15,426 nt of DNA, from NCBI GenBank assembly GCA_946406275.1, contig CAMJJZ010000023.1, positions 1 through 15,426 of the forward strand. The letters are read 5' to 3'. Shown piece by piece: positions 6,807 through 14,359 of the stretch. The position numbers and the translations under genes were made by a program. This DNA is from an uncultured Bacteroidales bacterium. Lineage in GTDB: Bacteria; Bacteroidota; Bacteroidia; Bacteroidales; UBA932. The notes under the pieces are model-generated. The model ran no database searches. It was not told where the DNA came from and saw nothing but the letters and a program-made list of their open reading frames with translations. Every line of letters begins with the position of its first letter. Within the stretch, counting starts at the first letter, position 1.

Positions 6807-8471
6807 ATGAAGAAGATTACAGTCCTGGCGCTTGCCGCCGCCCTGCTCATGGCCGCACTTACGCCGGCCGACGCCTGCACCAACCTGGTGGTTGGAAAGA
6901 AAGCTTCCGTGGACGGAAGCGTCATCTGCACCTACAACTGCGACGGATTCGGTTTCGCATCGTCCCTGAGCTATTCCGCGCCCGGAAAACACGCCCCCGG
7001 AGAGATGATCGCCATTCACGGATGGGGACCCAACACCCAGGTGCACTATATTCCGCAGGCGGAGTATACCTACGGCGTTGCCGGCCTCATGAACGAAAAG
7101 CAGGTATCCATTGTGGAAACCACCTGGGGCGGGCGCCGGGAACTGCGTAACCCGGAAGGCTATCTGGACTACTTTACCCTCATGCATCTTGCCCTGCAGC
7201 GCTCTGCATCGGCCCGCGAAGCCATTGCGGTGATGCACAAGTTGGTACAGGAATACGGGTATAACGAGACCGGCGAGTCCTTCGCCGTCTGTGACAAGGA
7301 CGAGGCCTGGATCATGGAGCTCATCGGCAAGGGAGAAGGCCGCAAGGGTGCCGTGTGGGTGGCCCTCCGCGTCCCGGACGACTGCATAGCCGCCTACGCC
7401 AACTCCAGCCGCATCCAGACCTTCCCCCAGGTGAAGAAGGCCGATAAAAAGCTTGGCTTCTGCATCACCAAGGACGGCAACTGCATGTATTCCGCCGACG
7501 TCATCTCCTTCGCCCGCGAGATGGGTTACTTTGACGGAGCGGACAAGGACTTCAGTTTCCGCGAGGCATACCAGCCCATGGAATTCAGTAAGATCCGCGC
7601 CTGCGAGGCCCGCGTCTGGAGCTTCTTCCGCCACCACTACAGCACGGAAGTCATGGACTCCTACCTGCCCTTCATCAACGGCGACATGTCTGAAATAGAC
7701 GCCCTCCCCCTCTGGATCAAGCCCGATAAACTCGTGAGCTACAGGGACATCCAGAACGATATGAGGGACCACTACGAGGGCACCGCCCTGGACATGACCG
7801 TGGACGTAAGCGCCGGCCCCTGGGCATCTCCCTACCGCAACCAACCCGTGAACTTCGAGGCCTCCGACGGCACCAAGATGTTCCGCGAGCGCCCCATAGG
7901 CTGCCAGCAGAGCGGCATGACCATGGTCTGCCGCATGCGCTCATGGCTCCCTGACGCCCTTGGCGGTATTACCTACTTCAACATGGACGATGCCACCATG
8001 GTGGCCTACGTTCCCGTGTACTGTGGAATCAACCGCGTCCCGGATCCTTTCCGCAGGGAGAACAACAACATAGCGGAGTTCTCATTCGACAGCGCGTTCT
8101 GGATGAATAACTGGGTGGCCAACATGATCTATCCCCGCTGGAGCGCCATGATAGGCGACCTTCGCGAGGCCCAGAAAGAACTAGAGGACTACTATGAGGC
8201 GGACCAGGCCTCCGTTGAAGAGCGCGCCGCAGGACTCACCGCCGGTGAGCTCACGGACTTCCTAACCGCCAAGACCATCGCCTATACAGATAAGATGATG
8301 GCCCGTTGGGACAAGTTGGCAAAGCTCCTCATCGTCAAGCACAACGACCAGATCATGCGTCCTTCCAAGGACGGCGAAATTGCTCCCGGAAGACACACTT
8401 CACCCGCCTACGCCCCGGCATTCATAGACGCCGTGAAGGCCCAGACGGGTGAAAGATACGTTAAGCCTTAA
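6807..8471 (+). CDS. Secreted C69-family dipeptidase (Ntn hydrolase)
   Basis: A 554-residue peptidase of family C69 (PepD/U34 type), which cleaves dipeptides with an N-terminal nucleophile. The start MKKITVLALAAALLMAALTPADA is a clear signal peptide, and the next residue is C24 of CTNLVVGKKASVDGSV, the conserved nucleophile. Signal-peptide removal after ADA would itself expose the active Cys. D at position -2 argues against a lipobox. Other family features are the N-terminal G-x-DGSV block, YGVAGLMNEKQVSIVETTWGGR, and the GESFAVCDKDEAWIMELIG strand. The protein should act in the periplasm or outside the cell. It is the last gene of the operon, 1 nt after the kinase gene, and it ends only 3 nt from the stop of convergent galE. 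It adds a peptide-scavenging step like that of the transporter/pepT block. Confidence 0.93.
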   Translation: MKKITVLALAAALLMAALTPADACTNLVVGKKASVDGSVICTYNCDGFGFASSLSYSAPGKHAPGEMIAIHGWGPNTQVHYIPQAEYTYGVAGLMNEKQVSIVETTWGGRRELRNPEGYLDYFTLMHLALQRSASAREAIAVMHKLVQEYGYNETGESFAVCDKDEAWIMELIGKGEGRKGAVWVALRVPDDCIAAYANSSRIQTFPQVKKADKKLGFCITKDGNCMYSADVISFAREMGYFDGADKDFSFREAYQPMEFSKIRACEARVWSFFRHHYSTEVMDSYLPFINGDMSEIDALPLWIKPDKLVSYRDIQNDMRDHYEGTALDMTVDVSAGPWASPYRNQPVNFEASDGTKMFRERPIGCQQSGMTMVCRMRSWLPDALGGITYFNMDDATMVAYVPVYCGINRVPDPFRRENNNIAEFSFDSAFWMNNWVANMIYPRWSAMIGDLREAQKELEDYYEADQASVEERAAGLTAGELTDFLTAKTIAYTDKMMARWDKLAKLLIVKHNDQIMRPSKDGEIAPGRHTSPAYAPAFIDAVKAQTGERYVKP

Positions 8472-8474
8472 AAG

Positions 8475-9503
8475 CTATTTCCCGGCAAGGTGGCACTCCC
8501 AGGCCCATGCGGCCTTGAGGGTCTCCTCAATTGTGCGGGTAGCTTTCCAGCCCATTTCGGTATTGGCTTTCGTGGGATCGGCCCAGATGGCAGTGATGTC
8601 TCCGGGACGCCTCGGGGCTATCTTGTAGTTTACCTTTACGCCGTTCACTTTCTCGAAGGCGTTGACCAGCTCCATCACGCTCAGGGGGCGGCCGGTGCCC
8701 ACGTTGAACACCTCGCAGTCCTGCTTCATCTTGCCCTCTATCATGCGGGTCACGGCAAATACGTGAGCGCGTGCAAGGTCAACTATGTCGATGAAGTCTC
8801 TCTGGCAGGTGCCGTCCGGGGTGGGATAGTCGTTGCCGAAGATGCTCAGCACCTCGCGCTTTCCCACTGCGGTCTGGGTGATGAAGGGAACCAGGTTGTT
8901 GGGAACTCCGCGGGGAAGCTCGCCTATGAGGGCGCTGGGATGTGCGCCGATGGGGTTGAAGTAACGCAGCAGGATACCCTTGATCTTGCCGCCGTTAGCC
9001 TTCACGGTGTCCTGGAGGATGTCCTCGCACATGGTCTTGGTGTTGCCGTAAGGAGACATGGCCGGCTTGCGGGGAGTGTTCTCCGTAACGGGCACTGCGT
9101 CCGGCTCGCCGTAAACGGTTGCGGACGATGAGAACAGGACGTTGCATCCGCCTATTTCCTGAGCGGTCTCAAGCACGTTCATGAAACTCACCAGGTTGTT
9201 CTTGTAGTACATGAGGGGCTTGTCCACGGACTCGCCCACGGCCTTGTACGCAGCAAAATGAATCACCGCGTCAATGTGATACTTGGCAAAGAGGTCCTGC
9301 ACGGCCTTCTTGTCGCAGAAATCCATCACCACCAGAGGAAGATCATCACGGCCGGTGATTTTCTTCACGCCTTCGTAGCAGGTGCGGTCGCAGTTGGAGA
9401 AATTGTCTGCTACAACAACGTCGTAGCCTGCCTCAATGAGCTCCACGGTTACATGGCTGCCGATAAAACCGGCGCCACCGGATACTAGTACAGTCTTTTT
9501 CAT
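8475..9503 (-). CDS. galE: UDP-glucose 4-epimerase
   Basis: A 342-residue extended short-chain dehydrogenase/reductase that interconverts UDP-glucose and UDP-galactose with bound NAD, supplying galactose for surface polysaccharides and allowing galactose use. The NAD motif is GGAGFIG (9-15). The serine strand is SSSATVYG (125-132), and the catalytic pair is Y152/K156 in SPYGNTK. The substrate-binding block LRYFNPIGAHPSALIGE and the C-terminal RRPGDI motif are typical of GalE rather than of other SDR epimerases. The length fits the usual 338. Its ATG at 9503 overlaps the TGA of the OstA-like gene as ATGA, so the two are translationally coupled and galE is the last gene of the envelope operon. 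The stop faces the dipeptidase gene with 3 nt between. Confidence 0.96.
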   Translation of the reverse strand: MKKTVLVSGGAGFIGSHVTVELIEAGYDVVVADNFSNCDRTCYEGVKKITGRDDLPLVVMDFCDKKAVQDLFAKYHIDAVIHFAAYKAVGESVDKPLMYYKNNLVSFMNVLETAQEIGGCNVLFSSSATVYGEPDAVPVTENTPRKPAMSPYGNTKTMCEDILQDTVKANGGKIKGILLRYFNPIGAHPSALIGELPRGVPNNLVPFITQTAVGKREVLSIFGNDYPTPDGTCQRDFIDIVDLARAHVFAVTRMIEGKMKQDCEVFNVGTGRPLSVMELVNAFEKVNGVKVNYKIAPRRPGDITAIWADPTKANTEMGWKATRTIEETLKAAWAWECHLAGK

Positions 9504-12091
9504 TTCTTATGTGATTTGTTTTGTTCTCTTCGGATGTACTTTTCAAGTATCTTACGCTCCTTCTGGGCCTTCTTCTCCAGGCGGCGCAGGGCCTTGAGTT
9601 TCTTGGCACGTGCTTTCTCCAGCTTCTTGGCCTCCTTGGCTGCCTGTTTCTCCTCGTATCGGCGGTCTTCTTCCGCCCATCTGGCTTCGCGGGCAGCCTG
9701 GCGCTCCGCTTTCTTTGCCGCCTTCTCTTCCGCCCTGCGTTTCTTCTCCGCCTCCTTGAGCGCCTTCTTGTCCGGCACCTGCGGCTGCTGGCTCACGGCC
9801 GTGGTGTCCTTGGCCGGAGCCACGGAAGCGGATTCTGAAGGAGGCGTCACAGGTCCGGTAGCGGTGCTGTCCATGACCGCCGCGGTGGAATCCACCGGCG
9901 CGGCAAGCGAGTCAAGCGCCGCCAGCATGGTGCTATCCGCCTCCGCGCGGGCTATGGAGTCTTTCCGGCGCTGCTCCTCGCGTGAACGGAGAACCTTCAG
10001 GGAGTCCCTGAGGGCAATATCCTGGTACAGTTTCTTAATGTGGCCGGGGAAGTATATATCGGTCTGTGTAAACTTGGTGTGAGGCCTTGCCAGATACGAC
10101 GTGCGCTCGCTCTTTCTGGGCGTGAGGGTGGTGACGTCGCGCGGCGACTGCGGCTTCCTTTCCGGCTCCCAGCGGAAGCCCTTGAGCTGGCGGTCCTCCT
10201 CCGGCAGCTGCACGGTGGGATAGCCGTCGTTCTTGGGATTGTCGTAATAGTACATCCTCTCTATGTCGCCGTCCTTGAACGTGGCATAGATCATCTTGGA
10301 TTCCACCTTGTTCACCGTTGCAAGGGCGTTCTGCTCAACCAGATAGAATATGGACGCGGCGCCTCCCAGGGCATCGAAACGGGTAAGGGCCGATGTGGAA
10401 TCGAAGTACGCCACCATCTCCGCACCGCGGATCTGGTCGAAGCTCTTGGCGTCTTCCTGGATGGTTATGAAGGCGTTGGAAAGGAGGTTGGCCTTTTCCA
10501 CCGTCCGGTTACGGATGGAGAGGAATATACTGTCCGCAGAGTACTGCTTGTTGCCCTCGTTGAAGAATATCGGATCCGTATACAACCTTAGCAGCGAGTC
10601 AAGGTCCGTGTAGGCCAGGGAGTCGCTCACCATCTGCATGTCCTTGCGGAACAGACGCACCCTCTTGGAACCCCACAGGAAGGCAATTTTCGTTGTATCC
10701 TTCGGTTCCTCAACCACTTCTTCTGCCGGCTCTTCCGTCGGGGCTTCTTCTTCAGTAGCCTCTTCTGCAGGAGCAGGAGATTCCGGATCGGAGTCCGGAA
10801 TGACGGGCGGAGGTACAGCCAGGGAGTCGACGGGCGCCATAGCCAGGGAATCAACCGGCGGAACCATCAGGGAATCTGCAGGAGGCTCAGGCTCAGGTTC
10901 GGACTCCGGCTCGGGCTCGGGCGCCGATTCCGGCGCTGATTCCGGCGTTGCCGGTTTATCCTTCTTGGGACCGGCGGCAGGAGGTATTGTAGGAGGGCGG
11001 TTGGGGTCGTTCTTGGCGGCTTCTTCGGCGGCCTTGGCGGCAGCTTCAGCAGCCTTCTTGCGGTATTCCATCACAGGGTCTCCGCCAATATCGGAAAGTC
11101 TCTTTTCCGACGCCTTCACGGTACCCTCGGGGATGTCGCACATCTTTATGTTACGGGAGCGGAGGATATCGGCACCAATGTACAGGGAGTCGCGGACGCC
11201 ATTCTCGTTGGTTATGGTCATGACCGCCGGTTCCCGGGTCATAACAACCTCGCTCAGGGAATCTGTGTATTGGAACCGTCCGGCAAGGGCGTATGCGTTA
11301 CGGGTTGTGTCCATGAGTTCCACCTTGCCCCGCATGTCCACGTTGTTGAGGTTGCGGTAGTAGTACATGGTATCGGCCCAGGCCTCCTGCGTTTCCGACA
11401 GGATATGGACCTTGCGGCGGAAGAAGAAGAGTTCCTGGTCGCGGTTGTACCAGCCGTCATCGGCAGAGAGCATCTTGTCGTCCTGCCACATGTCCGTGCC
11501 GTAGCCGAAATAAGCGGTGGAAAGGTCACTGCGGTACTCCAGGCGGGAGGTCTTTACGAAGGTGGTGTCCAGGTACATGTTCACGCTCTCGTTGAAGACG
11601 AAGAGCTTGGCCTTGGAGTCGTACGTGCCGTACTGGCTCTCGATTACCTGACCGTCCTTGTCACGCATGGCCGCGCCGCCCTGGAAAATGGCTACGGAGT
11701 CCTTGGTGTTGTAGTCCAGATAACGGGTACGGAGGGTGTTCTTGTCCGCATCTTCCAGCTGAACCAGGTCTCCGCGGAACTTGGCCATATTGTCGTCCAC
11801 AACGTACTGGAGAGTGGCGCTGGTGAGCTTTGTGCGGTCCTGGATAATACGGACGTGCCCTATGGCGTCTATTATGTTGGTGTTGACGTTCCACAGGGCG
11901 GTGTCGCAGATGAGATATGTGTTGTTGTGGAAGAACTTGGCGGGGCCCACCACTTTACGCCAACTCACTCCGTCTTTGTCTATGAGCTGGGCGCTCTTGG
12001 CGCTTATGAGGCGTACTTTGTCGGCATCCTGTGCCTTGGCAGACAAGGTCAGGACAAGAAGCAGGGCAACTATATGAAATGCCTTCCGCAC
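9500..12091 (-). CDS. OstA/LptA-like periplasmic protein with low-complexity linkers and basic tail
   Basis: An 863-residue Bacteroidota-type OstA-like protein, probably involved in LPS transport or assembly across the periplasm. Residues 1-20 are a signal peptide. Residues about 25-325 form the OstA-like part, with repeated short beta units such as the one around GHVRIIQDRTKLTSATLQY; a second beta-rich stretch covers about 467-690. Between them is an acidic Pro/Glu/Ser linker (about 365-465) with DSLA repeats. After residue 770 comes a roughly 90-residue Lys/Arg/Glu/Ala tail that should be a charged helix. The start is GTG at 12091, directly abutting the SurA stop (TAAGTG), and it gives a good signal peptide. 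The in-frame segment VIPDSDPES (430-438) is encoded by a REP-like palindrome. Order after a SurA-like gene is usual in Bacteroidota. The family is clear, exact LPS role inferred. Confidence 0.85.
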   Translation of the reverse strand: MRKAFHIVALLLVLTLSAKAQDADKVRLISAKSAQLIDKDGVSWRKVVGPAKFFHNNTYLICDTALWNVNTNIIDAIGHVRIIQDRTKLTSATLQYVVDDNMAKFRGDLVQLEDADKNTLRTRYLDYNTKDSVAIFQGGAAMRDKDGQVIESQYGTYDSKAKLFVFNESVNMYLDTTFVKTSRLEYRSDLSTAYFGYGTDMWQDDKMLSADDGWYNRDQELFFFRRKVHILSETQEAWADTMYYYRNLNNVDMRGKVELMDTTRNAYALAGRFQYTDSLSEVVMTREPAVMTITNENGVRDSLYIGADILRSRNIKMCDIPEGTVKASEKRLSDIGGDPVMEYRKKAAEAAAKAAEEAAKNDPNRPPTIPPAAGPKKDKPATPESAPESAPEPEPESEPEPEPPADSLMVPPVDSLAMAPVDSLAVPPPVIPDSDPESPAPAEEATEEEAPTEEPAEEVVEEPKDTTKIAFLWGSKRVRLFRKDMQMVSDSLAYTDLDSLLRLYTDPIFFNEGNKQYSADSIFLSIRNRTVEKANLLSNAFITIQEDAKSFDQIRGAEMVAYFDSTSALTRFDALGGAASIFYLVEQNALATVNKVESKMIYATFKDGDIERMYYYDNPKNDGYPTVQLPEEDRQLKGFRWEPERKPQSPRDVTTLTPRKSERTSYLARPHTKFTQTDIYFPGHIKKLYQDIALRDSLKVLRSREEQRRKDSIARAEADSTMLAALDSLAAPVDSTAAVMDSTATGPVTPPSESASVAPAKDTTAVSQQPQVPDKKALKEAEKKRRAEEKAAKKAERQAAREARWAEEDRRYEEKQAAKEAKKLEKARAKKLKALRRLEKKAQKERKILEKYIRREQNKSHKK
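9503..9775 (-). other. Charged Lys/Arg/Glu/Ala helical tail of the OstA-like protein
   Basis: Residues 773-863 are almost entirely K, R, E, A and L, with repeats of the type EKKRRAEEKAAKKAERQAAR. This predicts a long single charged helix or coiled coil with net positive charge. In the periplasm such a tail could contact lipid A phosphates, peptidoglycan or nucleic-acid-like polyanions. This is inference from composition only. Confidence 0.6.
10779..10805. repeat. REP-like palindrome inside the OstA-like coding sequence
   Basis: The arms ATTCCGGA (10780-10787) and TCCGGAAT (10794-10801) enclose the loop TCGGAG (10788-10793), and GACG follows (10802-10805). Loop, preceding G and the ATGACG flank are identical to hairpin 1 at 1095-1121. 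Over 27 aligned bases 21 agree, and the six differences form three base pairs, each changed on both sides. On the minus strand the element is translated in frame as VIPDSDPES (residues 430-438), within the disordered Pro/Glu linker. It looks like a mobile palindromic repeat domesticated in a coding region. Confidence 0.75.
10811..10945 (-). repeat. Low-complexity Pro/Glu/Ser and DSLA repeats in the OstA-like gene
   Basis: This stretch encodes residues 383-427. The upstream part is PES/PEP units from near-identical 6- and 12-bp direct repeats, for example GATTCCGGCGCT-like units around 10925-10945. The downstream part (10820-10876) is three DSL units of the form P-x-DSL-x-x-x-P. Similar DSLA/DST units reappear near residues 727-744. 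The repeats should be slippage-prone, so linker length may vary between strains. Confidence 0.7.
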
Positions 12092-13462
12092 TTACTTTTT
12101 CTTGTTCCAGGCATCACGTGCGAACTCGCACTCCTTGAACAGGGGATCGATTATAATGTACGTGTCTTTGATCTTCTGGTCCATGAAAGCATCCACGGCT
12201 TCCATCTGTTTGCTGTTCTGCACCTGGTCCAGGATCTGGGTGTAGTCCCTCTCGAAGGTGGCAGTGTGGGCGGGGATTATCTTGTCCACGCGGATGATCT
12301 TGTAGACCAGGTTTCCGCTGCGGCCCTGCTGGTAACCCTCGTTGTCCAGGGATTCCACGGGTTCCGAAATCTCACCTTCCTTGAGCTCCTTGATGGCGGC
12401 GTAGTCGGCCGGCTTCATCTGGTCTATGTCAAAGTAGGACGATCCGGTTGCGGGGTCCGCCATCTGTCCGCCGTTTGTGCGGGTAGGAAGGTCCTCCGAA
12501 TAGAAGCGGGCGGCCATCTCAAAGGGAATTTCGCCGTCGTTTATCTTGGTGCGGAGGCTGTCCAGACGGGAGAATGCTTTCTCGCGGTCATCGGCAGTAT
12601 ACTGGGGTTTGAGGAGGATGTGGCGGGCGTTGAACATGTCGCCTTTTTTCTCCAGAACCTCAATGATATGGTAACCGTCCGGGGTTTCCACAATCTGGGA
12701 GATGGAGCCGGGCCTCAGGGCCATTGCGGCATCCGAGAAGGCGGGCCAGAAGATGGACTTGGAAGCCATTCCAAGCTCTCCGCCGCGGCGGGCGCTGCCG
12801 GGATCCTCGGAATAGATGCGGGCAAGGGTGGAGAACTTTTCTCCGTTCATGATACGCTCGCGGAGGGAAAGGAGCTTGTCCTTCACTGCAACTGCCGCGG
12901 CCGCGCGGTCAGGGTAGATGCAGATCTGGCTCATCTGGTATTTCTGGGGAACCACGGGGAGGTCTTCCTTAGCTGTGGTATCCATGAACTGTTTAACGTC
13001 GTAGGGCGTAACCTCCGGAATCTTGCTTGCCACCTGATAGCGCTCCTGCTCCGTGAGGCTCTGCTCCTCAAGCAGCTTTTTCCATTCCTGACGAAGCTTG
13101 TAGAGGGGCTTGCCAAAGTAATTTTCCATTTCCTCGTCACCGCCAAGCTGGGTACGGAACCAGTCTATGCGCTGACTCAGATTGCCGTCTACCATGTCCG
13201 TATTTACGGTGAGGGAGTCCAGGCGGGCCTGCATGAGGAATATCTTGGATTCCATCATGGATTCCAGGATCTCGCAACGAGCGTCACGGTCGCTGCTGAG
13301 ACCGCTGGCGCGGCGCTGCTTCACTTCTTCCTCTATGTCCGACAGGAGTATGGTTTCGCCGCCCACAGTGGCGACGGTTTTGTCAATGACGCCGTTGTAT
13401 CTCTGCGCTGCCGCGGAAAGGCAGGCAAGGCCCGTGACGGCCAGGACCAGGAGTCTCTTCAT
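12092..13462 (-). CDS. SurA-like periplasmic peptidyl-prolyl isomerase with two parvulin domains
   Basis: A 456-residue periplasmic foldase/chaperone for outer-membrane proteins. A signal peptide (1-19) precedes a helical SurA N-domain starting at VIDKTVATVGGETILLSDIE. Parvulin domain 1 spans about 175-270 (MSQICI, ARIYSEDPGSARRGGELGM, GYHIIEVLEK). Parvulin domain 2 spans about 277-395 (NARHILLKPQ, ARFYSEDLPTRTNGGQM, LVYKIIRVDKI). A C-terminal helix closes the fold. The length is normal for SurA, although sequence identity looks low and I use the name only for the architecture. Its ATG at 13462 comes 1 nt after the TGA of the lipoprotein gene, and its stop abuts the OstA-like start. The grouping with PBP4, OstA-like and lipoprotein genes points to coordinated envelope assembly. 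Confidence 0.92.
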   Translation of the reverse strand: MKRLLVLAVTGLACLSAAAQRYNGVIDKTVATVGGETILLSDIEEEVKQRRASGLSSDRDARCEILESMMESKIFLMQARLDSLTVNTDMVDGNLSQRIDWFRTQLGGDEEMENYFGKPLYKLRQEWKKLLEEQSLTEQERYQVASKIPEVTPYDVKQFMDTTAKEDLPVVPQKYQMSQICIYPDRAAAAVAVKDKLLSLRERIMNGEKFSTLARIYSEDPGSARRGGELGMASKSIFWPAFSDAAMALRPGSISQIVETPDGYHIIEVLEKKGDMFNARHILLKPQYTADDREKAFSRLDSLRTKINDGEIPFEMAARFYSEDLPTRTNGGQMADPATGSSYFDIDQMKPADYAAIKELKEGEISEPVESLDNEGYQQGRSGNLVYKIIRVDKIIPAHTATFERDYTQILDQVQNSKQMEAVDAFMDQKIKDTYIIIDPLFKECEFARDAWNKKK

Positions 13463-13463
13463 A

Positions 13464-14330
13464 TCAGTATATCACAAATTTTTTACTCTCGATGGCGTCT
13501 TCCATCAGGGTTTTCTCCAGGGACGTCTCAAGGGTATGCTTTCTTGTACTCAGTATAATGTCTTTGATTCTTTCGTGGCAGTACTCCAGCGGTGCGGGTT
13601 TCCCGGCGGGAACCATCTCCACGATGTACGCCAGGTGCAGGTTTCCGGCATCGTCGGTGAACTCGGAGAAGGAATTCTTTATGGACGATGTAAGGGTTCT
13701 CCAGTCCGTGCCCAGCTCCTGTGCCAGGGTAATTGCGTCCATCCAGTTATCCGACGAATCAACGTACTTTATGGCCACGGTGTAGGCCAGGCTGTCGGCC
13801 TCCAGCGCGTCCGTATCGTCCTCCGACGACATCTTGCTCCGGATGGCCTTGAGGCTGCGGGAATCGGCGGGGATAATGAGGTAGCGGGACTTAAGGACGG
13901 GCCTGTCAAGCTTGAACTTGTCCGGATTGGCCTTGTAGTAGGCCGATATTTCCTCTTCCGTCACCAGGGTATCCAGGCGCTGGTTTATGTAAAGCTGCTC
14001 GTATCTGTATTTGAGGAGGGAGCGGCGGTATTCTTCCAGCTCCGCGGAAACGTCTTTCTGCTGCTTGGAGAGCTGCGTCTGGGCCATTTCCAGCATAAGG
14101 AGTTCCTCCGCCCAGGCCTTTATGTAGCCCTGCGCCAGGCCCGCACTGTCCTCCGGGGACACGCCTGCCGGTATAAACTTCTGAAGCTCAGTCTTATGCA
14201 GACGATGCTTGCCCACGCGGGCCACCACCTCGCCCCTTGTGAGTTCCGCCGCCGTATCCGACAGCCCCTCCCAAAGCCTGCAAGACGATGCCGCCAAGGC
14301 AATCATCATTATGAAAAACACTTTTTTCAT
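13464..14330 (-). CDS. SurA-N-like lipoprotein (PPIase-associated)
   Basis: A 288-residue lipoprotein. MKKVFFIMMIALAASSC gives a short signal peptide with C17 as the probable lipidated Cys; A at -3 is a weak but common lipobox in Bacteroidota. Residues about 35-145 look like the helical chaperone part of SurA/PrsA proteins: VVARVGKHRLHKTELQKFIP near the start and VTEEEISAYYKANPDKF before the following strand. A clear parvulin catalytic core is not seen in the C-terminal half, so it may be a chaperone without isomerase activity. The ATG at 14330 is chosen because it gives the lipoprotein signal directly; an in-frame ATG at 14363 overlaps the upstream stop as ATGA but puts 11 extra residues before the signal. 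It is the first of three export-related genes ahead of galE. Confidence 0.82.
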   Translation of the reverse strand: MKKVFFIMMIALAASSCRLWEGLSDTAAELTRGEVVARVGKHRLHKTELQKFIPAGVSPEDSAGLAQGYIKAWAEELLMLEMAQTQLSKQQKDVSAELEEYRRSLLKYRYEQLYINQRLDTLVTEEEISAYYKANPDKFKLDRPVLKSRYLIIPADSRSLKAIRSKMSSEDDTDALEADSLAYTVAIKYVDSSDNWMDAITLAQELGTDWRTLTSSIKNSFSEFTDDAGNLHLAYIVEMVPAGKPAPLEYCHERIKDIILSTRKHTLETSLEKTLMEDAIESKKFVIY

Positions 14331-14359
14331 ATAGTCTGCAAATATAATAATTTTCCCCG

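Noticed and set aside
6786..7844. 352-codon open frame on the minus strand
   Set aside because: Antisense to the C69 dipeptidase, whose family assignment is secure; the translation looks like a Val/Gly/His-rich shadow.
11270..13558. 762-codon open frame on the plus strand
   Set aside because: It lies antisense to the SurA-like and OstA-like genes, which have signal peptides and family motifs. The plus-strand translation shows no recognisable domain, and long antisense frames are expected at this base composition.
14339..14346. TATATTTG -7-like box on the minus strand before the lipoprotein gene
   Set aside because: It matches TAnnTTTG and lies 8 nt before the ATG, but no -33 element is at the right distance and the gene is only 29 nt from PBP4. 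An internal promoter is possible but not supported enough to annotate.
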